DNA of 34,474 bases from Prevotella sp. (GCA_017650905.1 JAGCDZ010000077.1:1-34474), one strand, 5' to 3'. Counted from the first letter of the stretch, positions 13,475 to 22,211 are shown. Program-made: numbers and translations. The notes: generated from the sequence alone by a model not told the origin.

Positions 13475-14917
13475 ATGAAAGATTTAAAAATGTACATTAA
13501 CGGCCAGTTCTGCGAGAGCTCAAACGGCCAATGGATTGAAGTGTTAAACCCCTCTACAGAGGAAGTAATCTCCCGTCAACCGGAAGGCACTATCGAGGAC
13601 GTGAACCGTGCCCTTGATGCTGCCCGTGCTGCCCAGAAGGCCTGGGGCAAGACGCCCGCCATCGAGCGTGCGCAATACCTGCTGAAGATGGCCGAAGGCA
13701 TCAAGAAGCGTGAGAAGGAGTTTACGGAGATTATTATGCGCGAGCAGGGAAAGACACGCACATGGGCCGCTATCGAGGTGGGCGCTACTATCGCCTATTT
13801 CGAATATATGGCCACCTTTGCCCGTCATATCGAGGGTGAAATTATCCCCAGCGACCGTCCGAATGAGACCATCCTGCTCACGAAGAAGCCTATCGGTGTT
13901 GTAGCTGGTATCCTCCCGTGGAACTTCCCGTTCTTCCTCATCGCCCGTAAGGCCGGAGCTGCTTTGATTGCTGGCTGTACCATCGTGATCAAGCCCTCAC
14001 AGCTCACCCCGGAGAACTGTACGGAGTTTGCAAAAGTAGTTGCTGAGACAGATCTGCCTGCAGGTGTCATCAACATTGTAACCGGTAAGGGTTCTGTCAT
14101 CGGTAATGAGATGGCTGGCTCACCAAAGATCGACATCGTCAGTGTGACAGGTTCCGTAGGTGCCGGCGAGAGCATCATGGCTGCTGCTTCGAAGAATATC
14201 ACCAAGGTATCGCTTGAGTTGGGTGGCAAGGCCCCCGCTATCGTCATGAAGGATGCCGACCTGGAGCGTGCTGCCCAGTGGATTGTTGACAGCCGTATCG
14301 GCAACAACGGCCAGATCTGTAACAATGCAGAGCGTGTGTATGTTCAGAAAGAGGTTAAGGCCGAGTTTACGAAGATCCTCGTCGATAAGATGAAGGCTGT
14401 GAAGGTGGGCGATGTCTGTGCTGACGAGAGTGTTGACATGGGTCCATTGGTAGAGGCCCGCGCCTTGGAGAGCGTCACTGAGAAAGTGGAACGCGCCATC
14501 AAACAGGGTGCCAAGCTGCTCTGCGGTGGTCATCGTATAGGCACGAAGGGTTACTTCTATGCCGCTACCGTGCTCGACGATTGCCGTCAGGATATGGATA
14601 TCATCCACGAAGAGACCTTCGGCCCAGTGATTCCACTAATCGAGTTCTCAGACATCGACGAGGCTATCAAGTATGCTAACGACTGCGAATACGGTCTGGC
14701 ATCTTCTATCTTTACCAAGGACCTGAACATCGCCGTGAAGGCTTGTCGCGAACTGGAGTTCGGTGAGACCTATGTCAACCGCGAGCACTTCGAGGCCATC
14801 CAAGGCTTCCACGCTGGTGTGAAGAAGTCGGGTATCGGTGGTGCCGATGGTAAGCATGGTGTCGACGAGTACCTCGTCACCCACGTCACCTACCTTGATA
14901 CTTATGAGGACATGTAA
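13475..14917 (+). CDS. aldA: Aldehyde dehydrogenase, AldA-like (lactaldehyde/glycolaldehyde)
   Basis: 480 residues, the length of E. coli AldA (479), with strong motif agreement throughout: MYINGQF, GEIIPSDRPNETILL, GILPWNFPFFLIARK, SVTGSVGAGESIMA, VSLELGGKAPAIVMKDADLE, HEETFGPVIPL and KKSGIGGADGKHG near the end. The general base is E248 and the catalytic thiol C282 (NNGQICNNAERVY). It oxidises aldehydes with NAD+. AldA enzymes convert L-lactaldehyde, from fucose or rhamnose breakdown, to lactate, and glycolaldehyde to glycolate; the exact substrate here is inferred from similarity. It stands alone with its own promoter and terminator, with no sugar-breakdown genes nearby. Confidence 0.9.
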   Translation: MKDLKMYINGQFCESSNGQWIEVLNPSTEEVISRQPEGTIEDVNRALDAARAAQKAWGKTPAIERAQYLLKMAEGIKKREKEFTEIIMREQGKTRTWAAIEVGATIAYFEYMATFARHIEGEIIPSDRPNETILLTKKPIGVVAGILPWNFPFFLIARKAGAALIAGCTIVIKPSQLTPENCTEFAKVVAETDLPAGVINIVTGKGSVIGNEMAGSPKIDIVSVTGSVGAGESIMAAASKNITKVSLELGGKAPAIVMKDADLERAAQWIVDSRIGNNGQICNNAERVYVQKEVKAEFTKILVDKMKAVKVGDVCADESVDMGPLVEARALESVTEKVERAIKQGAKLLCGGHRIGTKGYFYAATVLDDCRQDMDIIHEETFGPVIPLIEFSDIDEAIKYANDCEYGLASSIFTKDLNIAVKACRELEFGETYVNREHFEAIQGFHAGVKKSGIGGADGKHGVDEYLVTHVTYLDTYEDM

Positions 14918-14920
14918 AAA

Positions 14921-14950
14921 GAAATCCCCGCCGAGTCTGGCGGGGATTTT
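14921..14950. terminator. Bidirectional terminator
   Basis: AAATCCCCGCC (14922-14932), loop GAGTCT, GGCGGGGATTT (14939-14949), with A-rich 5' and T-rich 3' flanks. It separates the aldehyde dehydrogenase gene from the convergent DUF2490 operon. The core resembles the terminator at 11254-11291. Confidence 0.85.
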
Positions 14951-14952
14951 TC

Positions 14953-15768
14953 TTAGAACTTGAATTTATACGAGAACCCTATCAAATGGACATCTGATTC
15001 TTCATTGTCGGTATCGTTGTGCACCGCCTGATAACGATAGAACAGCCCAAAGCAGTGTTTCTTCGATAGGTCATAGTCCGTTCCTATGATATAGCGTGTC
15101 TTCACCAGCGACCAGCCATTAAAGAGCTCCACATTAGCATAGGGTGAGAGTTTCGTACCTGGCACACTATACCCCACTTGCAGACGACTTCGAAGTAAAT
15201 GTTTCGCCTTGCCGGAAAAGGTTTTCGACTCATAATCCTCATCGTCGACATCATAGCGGTCGATGGTCTTTTCCGGACGATAGGTATATTGCCATCGCTC
15301 ACGTAGCGAAACCTTGAAATCACCCAGTTTCTGACTTGCCGTCAGGGCCACATTCACACGATGGCGCACGCCCCAGAACTCAGCAATCTTATTCAATTCG
15401 CCATTTTTCTTATAGGTCGATTTTTCGCGATTGTCTATTAGCAGGTCGTAACCCGCAGAAGCCTTGAGCCATTTGGTCACCTTATAGTCAGCACCCACGC
15501 CCACACTCCAGCGGTCCACCTCCTTGGTATTGTCACAGGTACGCAATTCAGCACCCAGACTCAGCGACCACTTCTTCGTAAGTTTCTTCTCTGCCTCAAG
15601 CTGGAAGTCGAGTCCAAAGTCATCGCCGTCGCTTTGCGCAGAAATAGTCAATGGGGTGAATAGTGAACAAACAGTGAATAGCAGGACTACGATATAGCGC
15701 AGATCGGCTTGCCGCTTGCTACCAAAGGGACACAAGAACTTTCCTGAAGCAGGTCTATACGCTTGCAT
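14953..15768 (-). CDS. DUF2490 outer-membrane beta-barrel protein
   Basis: 271 residues. A hydrophobic export signal (RYIVVLLFTVCSLFTPLTIS then AQ) begins about 24 residues in, so the true start may lie downstream of ATG 15768, though no later in-frame ATG precedes it. The mature part has alternating strands typical of DUF2490 barrels (LDFQLEAEKKLTKKWSLSLG, WSVGVGADYKVTKWLKASAG) and ends ...HLIGFSYKFKF, with a terminal Phe as in barrel proteins. It overlaps the DUF4956 gene by 14 bases and is the last gene of the VTC-DUF4956 operon. Heptamer repeats (GTGAATA-like, 15656-15680) form part of the signal-peptide coding sequence. Function unknown. Confidence 0.8.
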   Translation of the reverse strand: MQAYRPASGKFLCPFGSKRQADLRYIVVLLFTVCSLFTPLTISAQSDGDDFGLDFQLEAEKKLTKKWSLSLGAELRTCDNTKEVDRWSVGVGADYKVTKWLKASAGYDLLIDNREKSTYKKNGELNKIAEFWGVRHRVNVALTASQKLGDFKVSLRERWQYTYRPEKTIDRYDVDDEDYESKTFSGKAKHLLRSRLQVGYSVPGTKLSPYANVELFNGWSLVKTRYIIGTDYDLSKKHCFGLFYRYQAVHNDTDNEESDVHLIGFSYKFKF

Positions 15769-16441
15769 AATCTGAGTTCCTGATTTTCAACATATTCTTT
15801 ACATCGCCGCTGTCGTTGCCTTCATAATAGACGCGCAGTACTGTCATATCACGCAGGAAATCAACGGCTCCTACCCTCACGGAGACAATCTTAAGTCCAA
15901 GACGCTGCTCCAGATCGGCTATCAGTTCTTCCCTGCGTTCAGGCTTAATCAGGTCAATACGGTCATACTGCACCAGTTTCGATGCCTGAACCTTGAGTGA
16001 ACGCTCAAAGATGACAATAGCTGCGATGACAATCACGTCGATTACCACCAACTCGGCCAGCGGTGTGCCAATCATGACACCTGCAGCATCAACCCCTAAG
16101 GCATCGGCCATCGCATGAACCACCGACAGACATACTACTACAAAGAGATAGGTCATCTCGCGAACTGGCATCGCATCGGTACGGTAACGCATGATTGAGA
16201 AGATGCCGAACAATCCAAGACCTACACCCATCGTGGCCTTTCCGCGATCCATACCCATCATCAGGTAGACCAAAAAGAAGATGGCAACGGAAATAATCAT
16301 AAAGGTGAAAAAGAAATCACGTCTTTTGGCCTTCCTGAAATAAAGGAAGTTGACAATGATCCAGTTGACTAAATAGCAGAGAGCGAATCTCAATAGGGTT
16401 TCTCCGAAATCAGGGGAGAACATTTCTTTTAATTCATTCAT
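15755..16441 (-). CDS. DUF4956 membrane protein
   Basis: 228 residues. Four or so membrane helices lie in residues 15-150 (LLRFALCYLVNWIIVNFLYF, FFFTFMIISVAIFFLVYLMM, YLFVVVCLSVVHAMADALG, LAELVVIDVIVIAAIVIF). The hallmark GLGLFGIFSIMRYRTDAMPV motif is at about residues 74-93. A soluble C-terminal domain of about 75 residues follows (RREELIADLEQRLGLKIVSV). DUF4956 genes are habitually next to VTC-domain genes, as here, with an 8-base overlap. That makes it a likely membrane partner of the VTC protein. No catalytic activity is known. Confidence 0.9.
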   Translation of the reverse strand: MNELKEMFSPDFGETLLRFALCYLVNWIIVNFLYFRKAKRRDFFFTFMIISVAIFFLVYLMMGMDRGKATMGVGLGLFGIFSIMRYRTDAMPVREMTYLFVVVCLSVVHAMADALGVDAAGVMIGTPLAELVVIDVIVIAAIVIFERSLKVQASKLVQYDRIDLIKPERREELIADLEQRLGLKIVSVRVGAVDFLRDMTVLRVYYEGNDSGDVKNMLKIRNSDYASV

Positions 16442-17201
16442 ATTTTAAATTGTTTTGTTGATTGACAAGTTTGTCCACTTCAATGAGCTTTCGCTTGAAG
16501 CGGTTCACGGGCAACTGGCCGTTGCAGGTCAGTGCTGAGCCCATGCAGTATTTTGAATAGCCGTGGGGATGAATCCGCAACTGTCTGAGCATTTCCAGAA
16601 CAGGCGAGAAGACCAGTCCGTCGCGTTTCAGTTCGATAATCACCAGATCCGCCATATCACGTTCGCAACCGTTCTGCATATTGTGGAATCGGAGACCGGA
16701 GTCGATGGTGAGGCGTTCTGTCTTCGCTTTGTTCACCAGCGTGATGCGCGAGAAGTGGTTGTTAAGGGCAGGCACCAAGGTGTCGACGCCATAGCGCAGA
16801 TGCTTGGCAAGAAACTGGCGCTTCTCCTCATCGGCGAGATTCATGTCGCCCACCTCAATGCGCTTTTTCTTCGTGCGTCCATGGTTGTTCTTGGTCTTCA
16901 CCTCCATGAACTGCAAACCGCTGACACAATAGGTACGGAAGCGAATCTTCTGGCGATTGGTATGCCCACATTGGTGCTGGCAGTACATATCGAAGTCGGT
17001 GGTATCAAAGTAGGTCGTATCATACTCCAGATTACGCCCGCCATCAATGTCCTGCACGAAATAGTCCGCCTGGGCCATTTCCAGAAGTTGGCGAAGCTTA
17101 TCGAGGTTGGTGACGAACTTCGTATCAGTACGATTCATCAGCTTCACACTGCTCATCTGCTCCAGCGTAATGGGGTCAAACTTTGATAATATATCTATCA
17201 T
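16434..17201 (-). CDS. VTC-domain (polyphosphate polymerase-like) protein
   Basis: 255 residues of the VTC family, the tunnel-shaped triphosphate enzyme fold used by yeast Vtc4 to make polyphosphate. Visible tunnel features are the basic and acidic strands LMNRTDTKFV (about 21-30), YDTTYFDTTDFDMYCQHQCG, RQKIRFRTYCVSGLQFMEVK (the RxR and ExK strands), KTKNNHGRTKKKRIEV and LVIIELKRDG. No membrane segment, so cytoplasmic, probably docked on the DUF4956 partner. It heads a three-gene overlapping operon. Activity as a polyphosphate polymerase is plausible, but bacterial members of this VTC-DUF4956 type are uncharacterised as far as I know. Confidence 0.88.
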   Translation of the reverse strand: MIDILSKFDPITLEQMSSVKLMNRTDTKFVTNLDKLRQLLEMAQADYFVQDIDGGRNLEYDTTYFDTTDFDMYCQHQCGHTNRQKIRFRTYCVSGLQFMEVKTKNNHGRTKKKRIEVGDMNLADEEKRQFLAKHLRYGVDTLVPALNNHFSRITLVNKAKTERLTIDSGLRFHNMQNGCERDMADLVIIELKRDGLVFSPVLEMLRQLRIHPHGYSKYCMGSALTCNGQLPVNRFKRKLIEVDKLVNQQNNLKYE

Positions 17202-17220
17202 GTCTTGTTGGTCTATGGTG

Positions 17221-17252
17221 CAAATTTAGTCACGAAAAGACGCCTGAGCAAA
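17221..17252 (-). promoter_or_regulatory. Promoter of the VTC-DUF4956-DUF2490 operon
   Basis: TTTG (17252-17249), 20-base spacer, TAAATTTG (17228-17221), 19 bases before the VTC ATG at 17201. No terminator is visible between the end of the exonuclease gene (17279) and this promoter, so read-through is possible. Confidence 0.65.
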
Positions 17253-17278
17253 TCTTTTCAGCGAAAGGGAGGATATTA

Positions 17279-18028
17279 TCAGCGAATAACTAATTCTACC
17301 GGACAATGATCTGAGCCGAAGATGTCCGTATGAATCTTCGCATCGTCAAGCCGCTCGCGCAAGCGGTCTGAGATGACGAAGTAGTCGATACGCCAGCCCG
17401 TATTCTTCTGACGTGCCTGAAAACGGTACGACCACCATGAATACTTCACCTCCTCAGGATACTTATAACGGAAAGAATCCGTAAAGCCGGTAGCCAGCAA
17501 TTCAGTGAACTTTGCACGCTCCTCATCGGTAAAGCCTGCATTCATACGGTTGGTCTTGGGGTTCTTCAGGTCTATCTCCTCATGGGCCACGTTCAGGTCG
17601 CCGCAAAGCACCACGGGTTTCTTCTGATCCAACCCTTTCAGATAGGCGCGGAAATCATCCTCCCACGTCATACGGTAATCCAGACGCTTCAGACCATCCT
17701 GTGAATTGGGCGTATAACAACACACCAAGAAGAGATCATCCATCTCCAATGTAATCACACGTCCCTCGTGATCGTGCTCATCGATGCCGATGCCGTATGT
17801 CACGTTCAACGGCTTATGCTTGGTAAAGATGGCAGTGCCACTATAACCCTTCTTGTCGGCATAGTTCCAATAGCTCTCGTAGCCCTCGAAAGCCAAGTCG
17901 AGCTGTCCTGCCTGCATCTTCGTCTCCTGAAGACAGAAAAAGTCAGCATCCAACTGTTTGAATATCTCACTGAAGCCCTTGCCCTCGCAAGCACGCAGAC
18001 CATTTACATTCCAACTAACAAATCTCAT
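17279..18028 (-). CDS. xth: Exodeoxyribonuclease III (AP endonuclease)
   Basis: 249 residues from ATG 18028 (MRFVSWNVNGLRA). A longer reading to 18088 would run through the promoter and is rejected. The EEP-fold catalytic set is present: N7 and N9 in SWNVNG, E35 in CLQETKM, Y/D in the GYSGTAIFTK region, GDLNVAHEEIDLKNPKTN and the final GSDHCPVEL with the catalytic His. It removes 3' blocks and cuts at abasic sites in base-excision repair. Single gene with its own promoter. Confidence 0.95.
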   Translation of the reverse strand: MRFVSWNVNGLRACEGKGFSEIFKQLDADFFCLQETKMQAGQLDLAFEGYESYWNYADKKGYSGTAIFTKHKPLNVTYGIGIDEHDHEGRVITLEMDDLFLVCCYTPNSQDGLKRLDYRMTWEDDFRAYLKGLDQKKPVVLCGDLNVAHEEIDLKNPKTNRMNAGFTDEERAKFTELLATGFTDSFRYKYPEEVKYSWWSYRFQARQKNTGWRIDYFVISDRLRERLDDAKIHTDIFGSDHCPVELVIR

Positions 18029-18057
18029 TATCTTCTTTGGTTTTGAGGTTGAGGCTG

Positions 18058-18088
18058 CAAAGTTACTGCTTTCTCCCGAAACCGCCAA
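18058..18088 (-). promoter_or_regulatory. Promoter of the exonuclease III gene
   Basis: TTG (18088-18086), 20-base spacer, TAACTTTG (18065-18058), about 30 bases before the ATG at 18028. It overlaps the upstream extension of the reading frame, which settles the start choice. Confidence 0.6.
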
Positions 18089-18177
18089 AAGTTATAGCAT
18101 TTTTTTGGAAGTTTCCTTGCAGGCTTCTCACCAACAGGGAAAAAACGGGGGAAAAACCAAAAAAACAAGCTTCATTC

Positions 18178-18208
18178 TTTGCTTTCTCAATTATTTTGTT
18201 TATTTTTG
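18178..18208 (+). promoter_or_regulatory. Promoter of the guanine deaminase gene
   Basis: TTTG (18178-18181), 19-base spacer, TATTTTTG (18201-18208). The leader before ATG 18247 is about 35 bases. The stretch 18089-18177 between the divergent promoters shows nothing else. Confidence 0.5.
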
Positions 18209-18246
18209 CAAAAGAATCTCACAATAGGGACTGACTCTAAAACAAC

Positions 18247-19533
18247 ATGAATATGAAGAAGGTTTATAAAGCTCATATCCTTTATACAAAGCAGCAAAGC
18301 TGTTTCGAGGTGCTTGAGAACGGCTATGTCGCCGTTGATGCCGATGGGTGTGTGACTGGGGTTTCGGCAGATCTGGCATCATTAGATTATAAGGATGCGG
18401 AGGTGATTGATTTCGGCGACTGTCTGCTTATACCTGCCATGAACGATCTGCATGTGCATGCTCCGCAGTATCGCAATCAGGGTATCGCTATGGATCTGGA
18501 ATTGCTGCCTTGGCTCCAGAACTACACTTTCCCCGAGGAAATGAAATATGTTGACCCGAACTATGCTGAGCGGATGTATCGTCGCTTTGTGCATGACCTT
18601 TGGCGCTTCGGCACCATGCGGGCATGTGTGTTTGCCACCATCCATACCGCCAGCACCCGTCTGCTGATGCGTCTCTTTCAAGAGGCTGGCATGGGGGCAT
18701 TAGTAGGCAAGGTGGCTATGAACCGCAACTGCCCTGAAGGACTCTCGGAAAAGGTGGAGGACATGGTGCAGGGCTATGAGGAACTGATAGCTGATTATAA
18801 TAAGCCAGACGCACTTGTAAGACCGATTATCACACCCCGCTTTGTACCGTCGTGTACATCGGAGATGCTCCGTGCCTGTGGAGAACTAGCTGCTAAATAC
18901 CAATTACCCGTACAGTCACACCTCTCCGAGAATAAGGACGAGATAGCCTGGGTGCAGACACTGGAGAAGGAAAGCACCTGCTATGGCGATGCCTACAACC
19001 GTTATGGTCTCTTCGGGCAGACACCTACCGTGATGGCCCACTGTGTATGGACTGAAGGCGAAGAACTTGAACTGATGAAACGGAATGGTGTGATGGTGGC
19101 TCACTGTCCTACATCGAATTTCAATGTATCATCGGGTATGGCTCCCATCCGACAATTCCTCAAAGAGGGATTGCAGGTGGGACTCGGGAGCGACATCAGT
19201 GGTGGTCACGACCTGAACATCTTCCGGATGATGGTCTATGCGATACAGGTGAGCAAAATGCACTATCAGCAAAATCACGAGTGCTCGTTCCTCTCCCTGT
19301 CTGAGGCATTCTGGATAGCCACGAAGTCTGCTGGAAGTTTCTTCGGCCGTGTGGGAAGCTTCGAACCCGGCTATGAATTCGACGCCCTCGTCATCGATGA
19401 CGGCGACCTGAATCACGACAATTATTCGCTTCTCCACCGTCTTGAGCGATATATCTATCTGGGCGACGACCGTCAGATCAAGTACCGTTTCTGTCGCGGA
19501 AAGAAAATTACAGAACCTAAGATCGGTTTATAA
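18247..19533 (+). CDS. guaD: Guanine deaminase (amidohydrolase superfamily)
   Basis: 428 residues, normal length. It hydrolyses guanine to xanthine and ammonia with one zinc ion. The metal and active-site residues are all visible: H69 and H71 in DLHVHAPQY, H225 in QSHLSENKDEI, H265 in MAHCVWTEGEEL and D316 in GLGSDISGG. The guanine-deaminase-specific stretch DLELLPWLQNYTFPEEMKY follows the first motif, separating it from other amidohydrolases. Cytoplasmic, purine salvage and nitrogen supply. No other purine catabolism genes are adjacent. A weak AT-rich inverted repeat (ATAAGTT/AACTTAT, 19585-19604) follows the gene but lacks a convincing T-run. Confidence 0.93.
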   Translation: MNMKKVYKAHILYTKQQSCFEVLENGYVAVDADGCVTGVSADLASLDYKDAEVIDFGDCLLIPAMNDLHVHAPQYRNQGIAMDLELLPWLQNYTFPEEMKYVDPNYAERMYRRFVHDLWRFGTMRACVFATIHTASTRLLMRLFQEAGMGALVGKVAMNRNCPEGLSEKVEDMVQGYEELIADYNKPDALVRPIITPRFVPSCTSEMLRACGELAAKYQLPVQSHLSENKDEIAWVQTLEKESTCYGDAYNRYGLFGQTPTVMAHCVWTEGEELELMKRNGVMVAHCPTSNFNVSSGMAPIRQFLKEGLQVGLGSDISGGHDLNIFRMMVYAIQVSKMHYQQNHECSFLSLSEAFWIATKSAGSFFGRVGSFEPGYEFDALVIDDGDLNHDNYSLLHRLERYIYLGDDRQIKYRFCRGKKITEPKIGL

Positions 19534-19632
19534 CCATGAAGATAAGTGTAAGGTGAAAAATTATGTAAAATAAATCATATTTTTATAAGTTAAATCAAAC
19601 TTATTGAACAATCAGTAAAGAGTTTGAAAATG

Positions 19633-19664
19633 TTTGGGGGTAAGAGTGGAATTGTCTACTTTTG
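19633..19664 (+). promoter_or_regulatory. Promoter of the carboxypeptidase-regulatory-like gene
   Basis: TTTG (19633-19636), 20-base spacer, TACTTTTG (19657-19664). It overlaps the upstream extension of the reading frame from 19662, which supports ATG 19695 as the start. Confidence 0.55.
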
Positions 19665-19694
19665 CCCTCACTTTTTATCATAAATGTATTAGCA

Positions 19695-20282
19695 ATGAAT
19701 TTTACCATCATACATATCTTACTATTATTAATGCCGTCATCTGTAATCATGGCGCAGAATAACATGGTGGTAGTCAATGTAGAGTCAAAGGTGCCAATAC
19801 GCGATGTGAGGGTATGTACTGATAATGGGCAGGAATCAAGCACTTCGTGGGATGGTAGTTTTGTCGTTCCAGACAGTTTTCTTCGTATCGATTTCCTGCA
19901 TCCCGACTTTGAGCGCCGCTATATTCTGAAATCAGAACTGTATGGCGATACGATATTTCTCATTCCCAACACAAATGCACTCCATGAAGTAGTCATCTAT
20001 GGTGAACGGCGATTTGAGAAACGCATGGCACAAATACTGAAACCCTCACCTCAGCAGATAGAGCGCGACAAAATGCCAAAGTACATACCTGCAGGTATCA
20101 GTCCCCTCGGTTTTCTTTGTCTGGTCTACGACTTGACTTTACGTAAAAAAGTAGAAAACCATATCCGTCGTAAAAAGGCATTAAAAGAAGTGCGCAAGAA
20201 AGAAGAAGAATTTCAACAGAAATGGGATTCACTGAAACTGCAGAAAAAACCAACCCCTGAAAGAATAAAGAAAAAGCAATAA
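19695..20282 (+). CDS. Secreted carboxypeptidase-regulatory-like protein with basic coiled tail
   Basis: 195 residues from ATG 19695. Signal peptide MNFTIIHILLLLMPSSVIMA then Q. Residues about 22-105 look like a CarboxypepD_reg (transthyretin-like) beta domain: VVNVESKVPIRDVRVCTDNG, STSWDGSFVVPDSF, NTNALHEVVIYGERR. In this phylum such domains usually sit at the N-terminus of TonB-dependent receptors, but here no barrel follows. Instead the C-terminal 50 residues are strongly charged and helical (KALKEVRKKEEEFQQKWDSL, ending KPTPERIKKKQ). No enzyme motif. It may be a stand-alone envelope protein; function unknown. Confidence 0.7.
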   Translation: MNFTIIHILLLLMPSSVIMAQNNMVVVNVESKVPIRDVRVCTDNGQESSTSWDGSFVVPDSFLRIDFLHPDFERRYILKSELYGDTIFLIPNTNALHEVVIYGERRFEKRMAQILKPSPQQIERDKMPKYIPAGISPLGFLCLVYDLTLRKKVENHIRRKKALKEVRKKEEEFQQKWDSLKLQKKPTPERIKKKQ

Positions 20283-20337
20283 CAAGAATTTTATCTGTTT
20301 GTATTAAAAACAAATCGAAAATATATGAGGGAAAGTC

Positions 20338-20368
20338 TTGTTTCGTATTACAAATTTTCGTATCTTTG
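20338..20368 (+). promoter_or_regulatory. Promoter of the ABC exporter gene
   Basis: TTG (20338-20340), 20-base spacer, TATCTTTG (20361-20368). The leader before ATG 20391 is about 20 bases. Confidence 0.6.
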
Positions 20369-20390
20369 CAGCAAGAAAAGAATATAGATT

Positions 20391-22199
20391 ATGGAAGGTA
20401 TGAAAATGAATATATGGGGGCTGTTGAAAAATATTCTGCCGTTTGTGACCCCATACAGGTGGCTGATCGTGATCACACTGGTACTGACACTCGTTGGTTC
20501 GTTGATGGCACAGGTAAATGCTGTAGTGCTCGACCGGGCCGTCGATGCCATCAACGCGCTGATGCAACAACCCGATGGTTTTCAGTGGAGTCAGGCCGTC
20601 AGGATTTTGACCGTTATCACAGTGATATTGTTGGGAAAGGAGGTAATCGGCGCACTGGTAACCTTCTTCCAGCGCTACTATGGCGAGCGGATGCGTATTT
20701 TGGTGAGTCGCGATATGTCGCTGAAGGTGGTCGACCGTATTCTCTCTTTCCGCATGGCCTTCTTTACCAGTGAGGGCAATGAAACGGGCAAACTACAGTC
20801 GCGTATTGATAGAGGAATCATGAGCATGAGTAACACGGTGAACAACTTCTTTATCGAAATCCTGCCGTTATTCACAAGTGCCATCCTCGCCTTAGGACTG
20901 ATGTTCGCCGCCAATTTATACGTGGGGTTCGTGGCCCTGTGCATCGTACCCCTCTATTTCTGGGTGACCTATATTCAGGCCTCGAAGATGAAGGGCGGTC
21001 GCAGAGGCATCTTCGGTGGACATCAGGCCGTGAGTCAGGGTATCCTGAACATCATTGAAAGCATTACCGTAATCAAGTCGTTTAATCGTGAACAGATAGA
21101 GGCCGACCGTCAGGCCACTATCCAGCGCAATATGACCGATCTGCAATTAAGTACCCGTAAGAAGGCGTATCTCTTTAATGGTCTGAAGAGTTTCCTCGAG
21201 CAAATTGGTACAGTACTGATTATCATATTGACCGCCTATCTGGTGCTGATAGACTATCCAGGCATGTCAATCGGAAAAATCATGTATCACGTGATGCTCT
21301 TCGCCAATGTCAGCGCACCCATCCGCCAACTACACCGCATCTACGACGATATGAACGACGCGCTGATCTACGCCGAGGGATTCTTCGGCATTCTGCAAGC
21401 AGACGATGAGGTGGAGCCAACAGGCAAATTCAAACCGCAAACAGTGAAGGGTGACTTCGAACTGAAGAACGTAGACTTTACCTATTCGAACGGCACTCAG
21501 GCACTTTGGGATGTGTCGATGAAGATTGAAAGCGGAAAAATTACCGCCCTTGTGGGACTAAGCGGCGCCGGAAAGAGTACCATCGTGAACCTGCTCGACA
21601 AGTTCTACCAGCCTCAGCAAGGTACCATCTGTCTGGATGGTACACCATTAAACGAATGGGACACAGAGTGGCTGCGTGAGAACGTGGGACTGGTGCTGCA
21701 GAAGAACCATATCTTCGACGGCTCAATCGAAGAGAACATCAAATACGGTTATCCGCAGGCGACGCACGAGGATGTAGTACGTGCCGCTAAGCAGGCCTAC
21801 ATCTACGACCAGATTATGGCACTGCCTCATGGCTTCGAAACTGCTGCCCTGCAACTGAGCGGTGGCCAGCAGCAGCGCATTGCTATCGCACGAATGTTTA
21901 TCAAGAATCCACCTATCATCTTCTTAGACGAGCCAACAGCCAGCCTCGACGCCATCGCAACGGAACAGATCAAAGCTTCGATCGATGCTATCAAGAAGGG
22001 ACGCACTGTGATTATCATCTCTCACAACATTGGCCAAATTATCGATGCTGACCAGATTTACGTGCTACAGCAAGGACGGGTGGTACAGTCTGGAAATCCG
22101 TCAGAGGTCTACAAGCAGGGCGGACTCTATAAGGATATCTTCGATGCCAGCGCCCGTAGCATGAACGCCGACAAAATTGCCGCTACCACCGACTTCTGA
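20391..22199 (+). CDS. ABC exporter, fused permease and ATPase
   Basis: 602 residues, the standard half-transporter. The membrane domain spans about 15-320 with six helices (WLIVITLVLTLVGSLMAQVN first). The nucleotide-binding domain, about 345-590, has Walker A GLSGAGKST (389-397), the Q-loop VLQKNHIFDGSIEENI, the signature LSGGQQQ (from 489), Walker B IIFLDEPT with D513 and E514, and the switch His in IIISHNIGQ. It works as a dimer in the inner membrane, exporting lipids, drugs or peptides; the substrate cannot be read from sequence. No partner gene is adjacent, so it probably acts as a homodimer. Confidence 0.93.
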   Translation: MEGMKMNIWGLLKNILPFVTPYRWLIVITLVLTLVGSLMAQVNAVVLDRAVDAINALMQQPDGFQWSQAVRILTVITVILLGKEVIGALVTFFQRYYGERMRILVSRDMSLKVVDRILSFRMAFFTSEGNETGKLQSRIDRGIMSMSNTVNNFFIEILPLFTSAILALGLMFAANLYVGFVALCIVPLYFWVTYIQASKMKGGRRGIFGGHQAVSQGILNIIESITVIKSFNREQIEADRQATIQRNMTDLQLSTRKKAYLFNGLKSFLEQIGTVLIIILTAYLVLIDYPGMSIGKIMYHVMLFANVSAPIRQLHRIYDDMNDALIYAEGFFGILQADDEVEPTGKFKPQTVKGDFELKNVDFTYSNGTQALWDVSMKIESGKITALVGLSGAGKSTIVNLLDKFYQPQQGTICLDGTPLNEWDTEWLRENVGLVLQKNHIFDGSIEENIKYGYPQATHEDVVRAAKQAYIYDQIMALPHGFETAALQLSGGQQQRIAIARMFIKNPPIIFLDEPTASLDAIATEQIKASIDAIKKGRTVIIISHNIGQIIDADQIYVLQQGRVVQSGNPSEVYKQGGLYKDIFDASARSMNADKIAATTDF

Positions 22200-22211
22200 T
22201 AAGAGATAAGC

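Noticed and set aside
18029-18088. 20-residue extension of exonuclease III
   Set aside because: It overlaps the promoter at 18058-18088, and the family starts at MRFVSWNVNG.
19585-19604. AT-rich inverted repeat after guanine deaminase
   Set aside because: Seven weak A/T pairs and no T-run, so not supported as a terminator.
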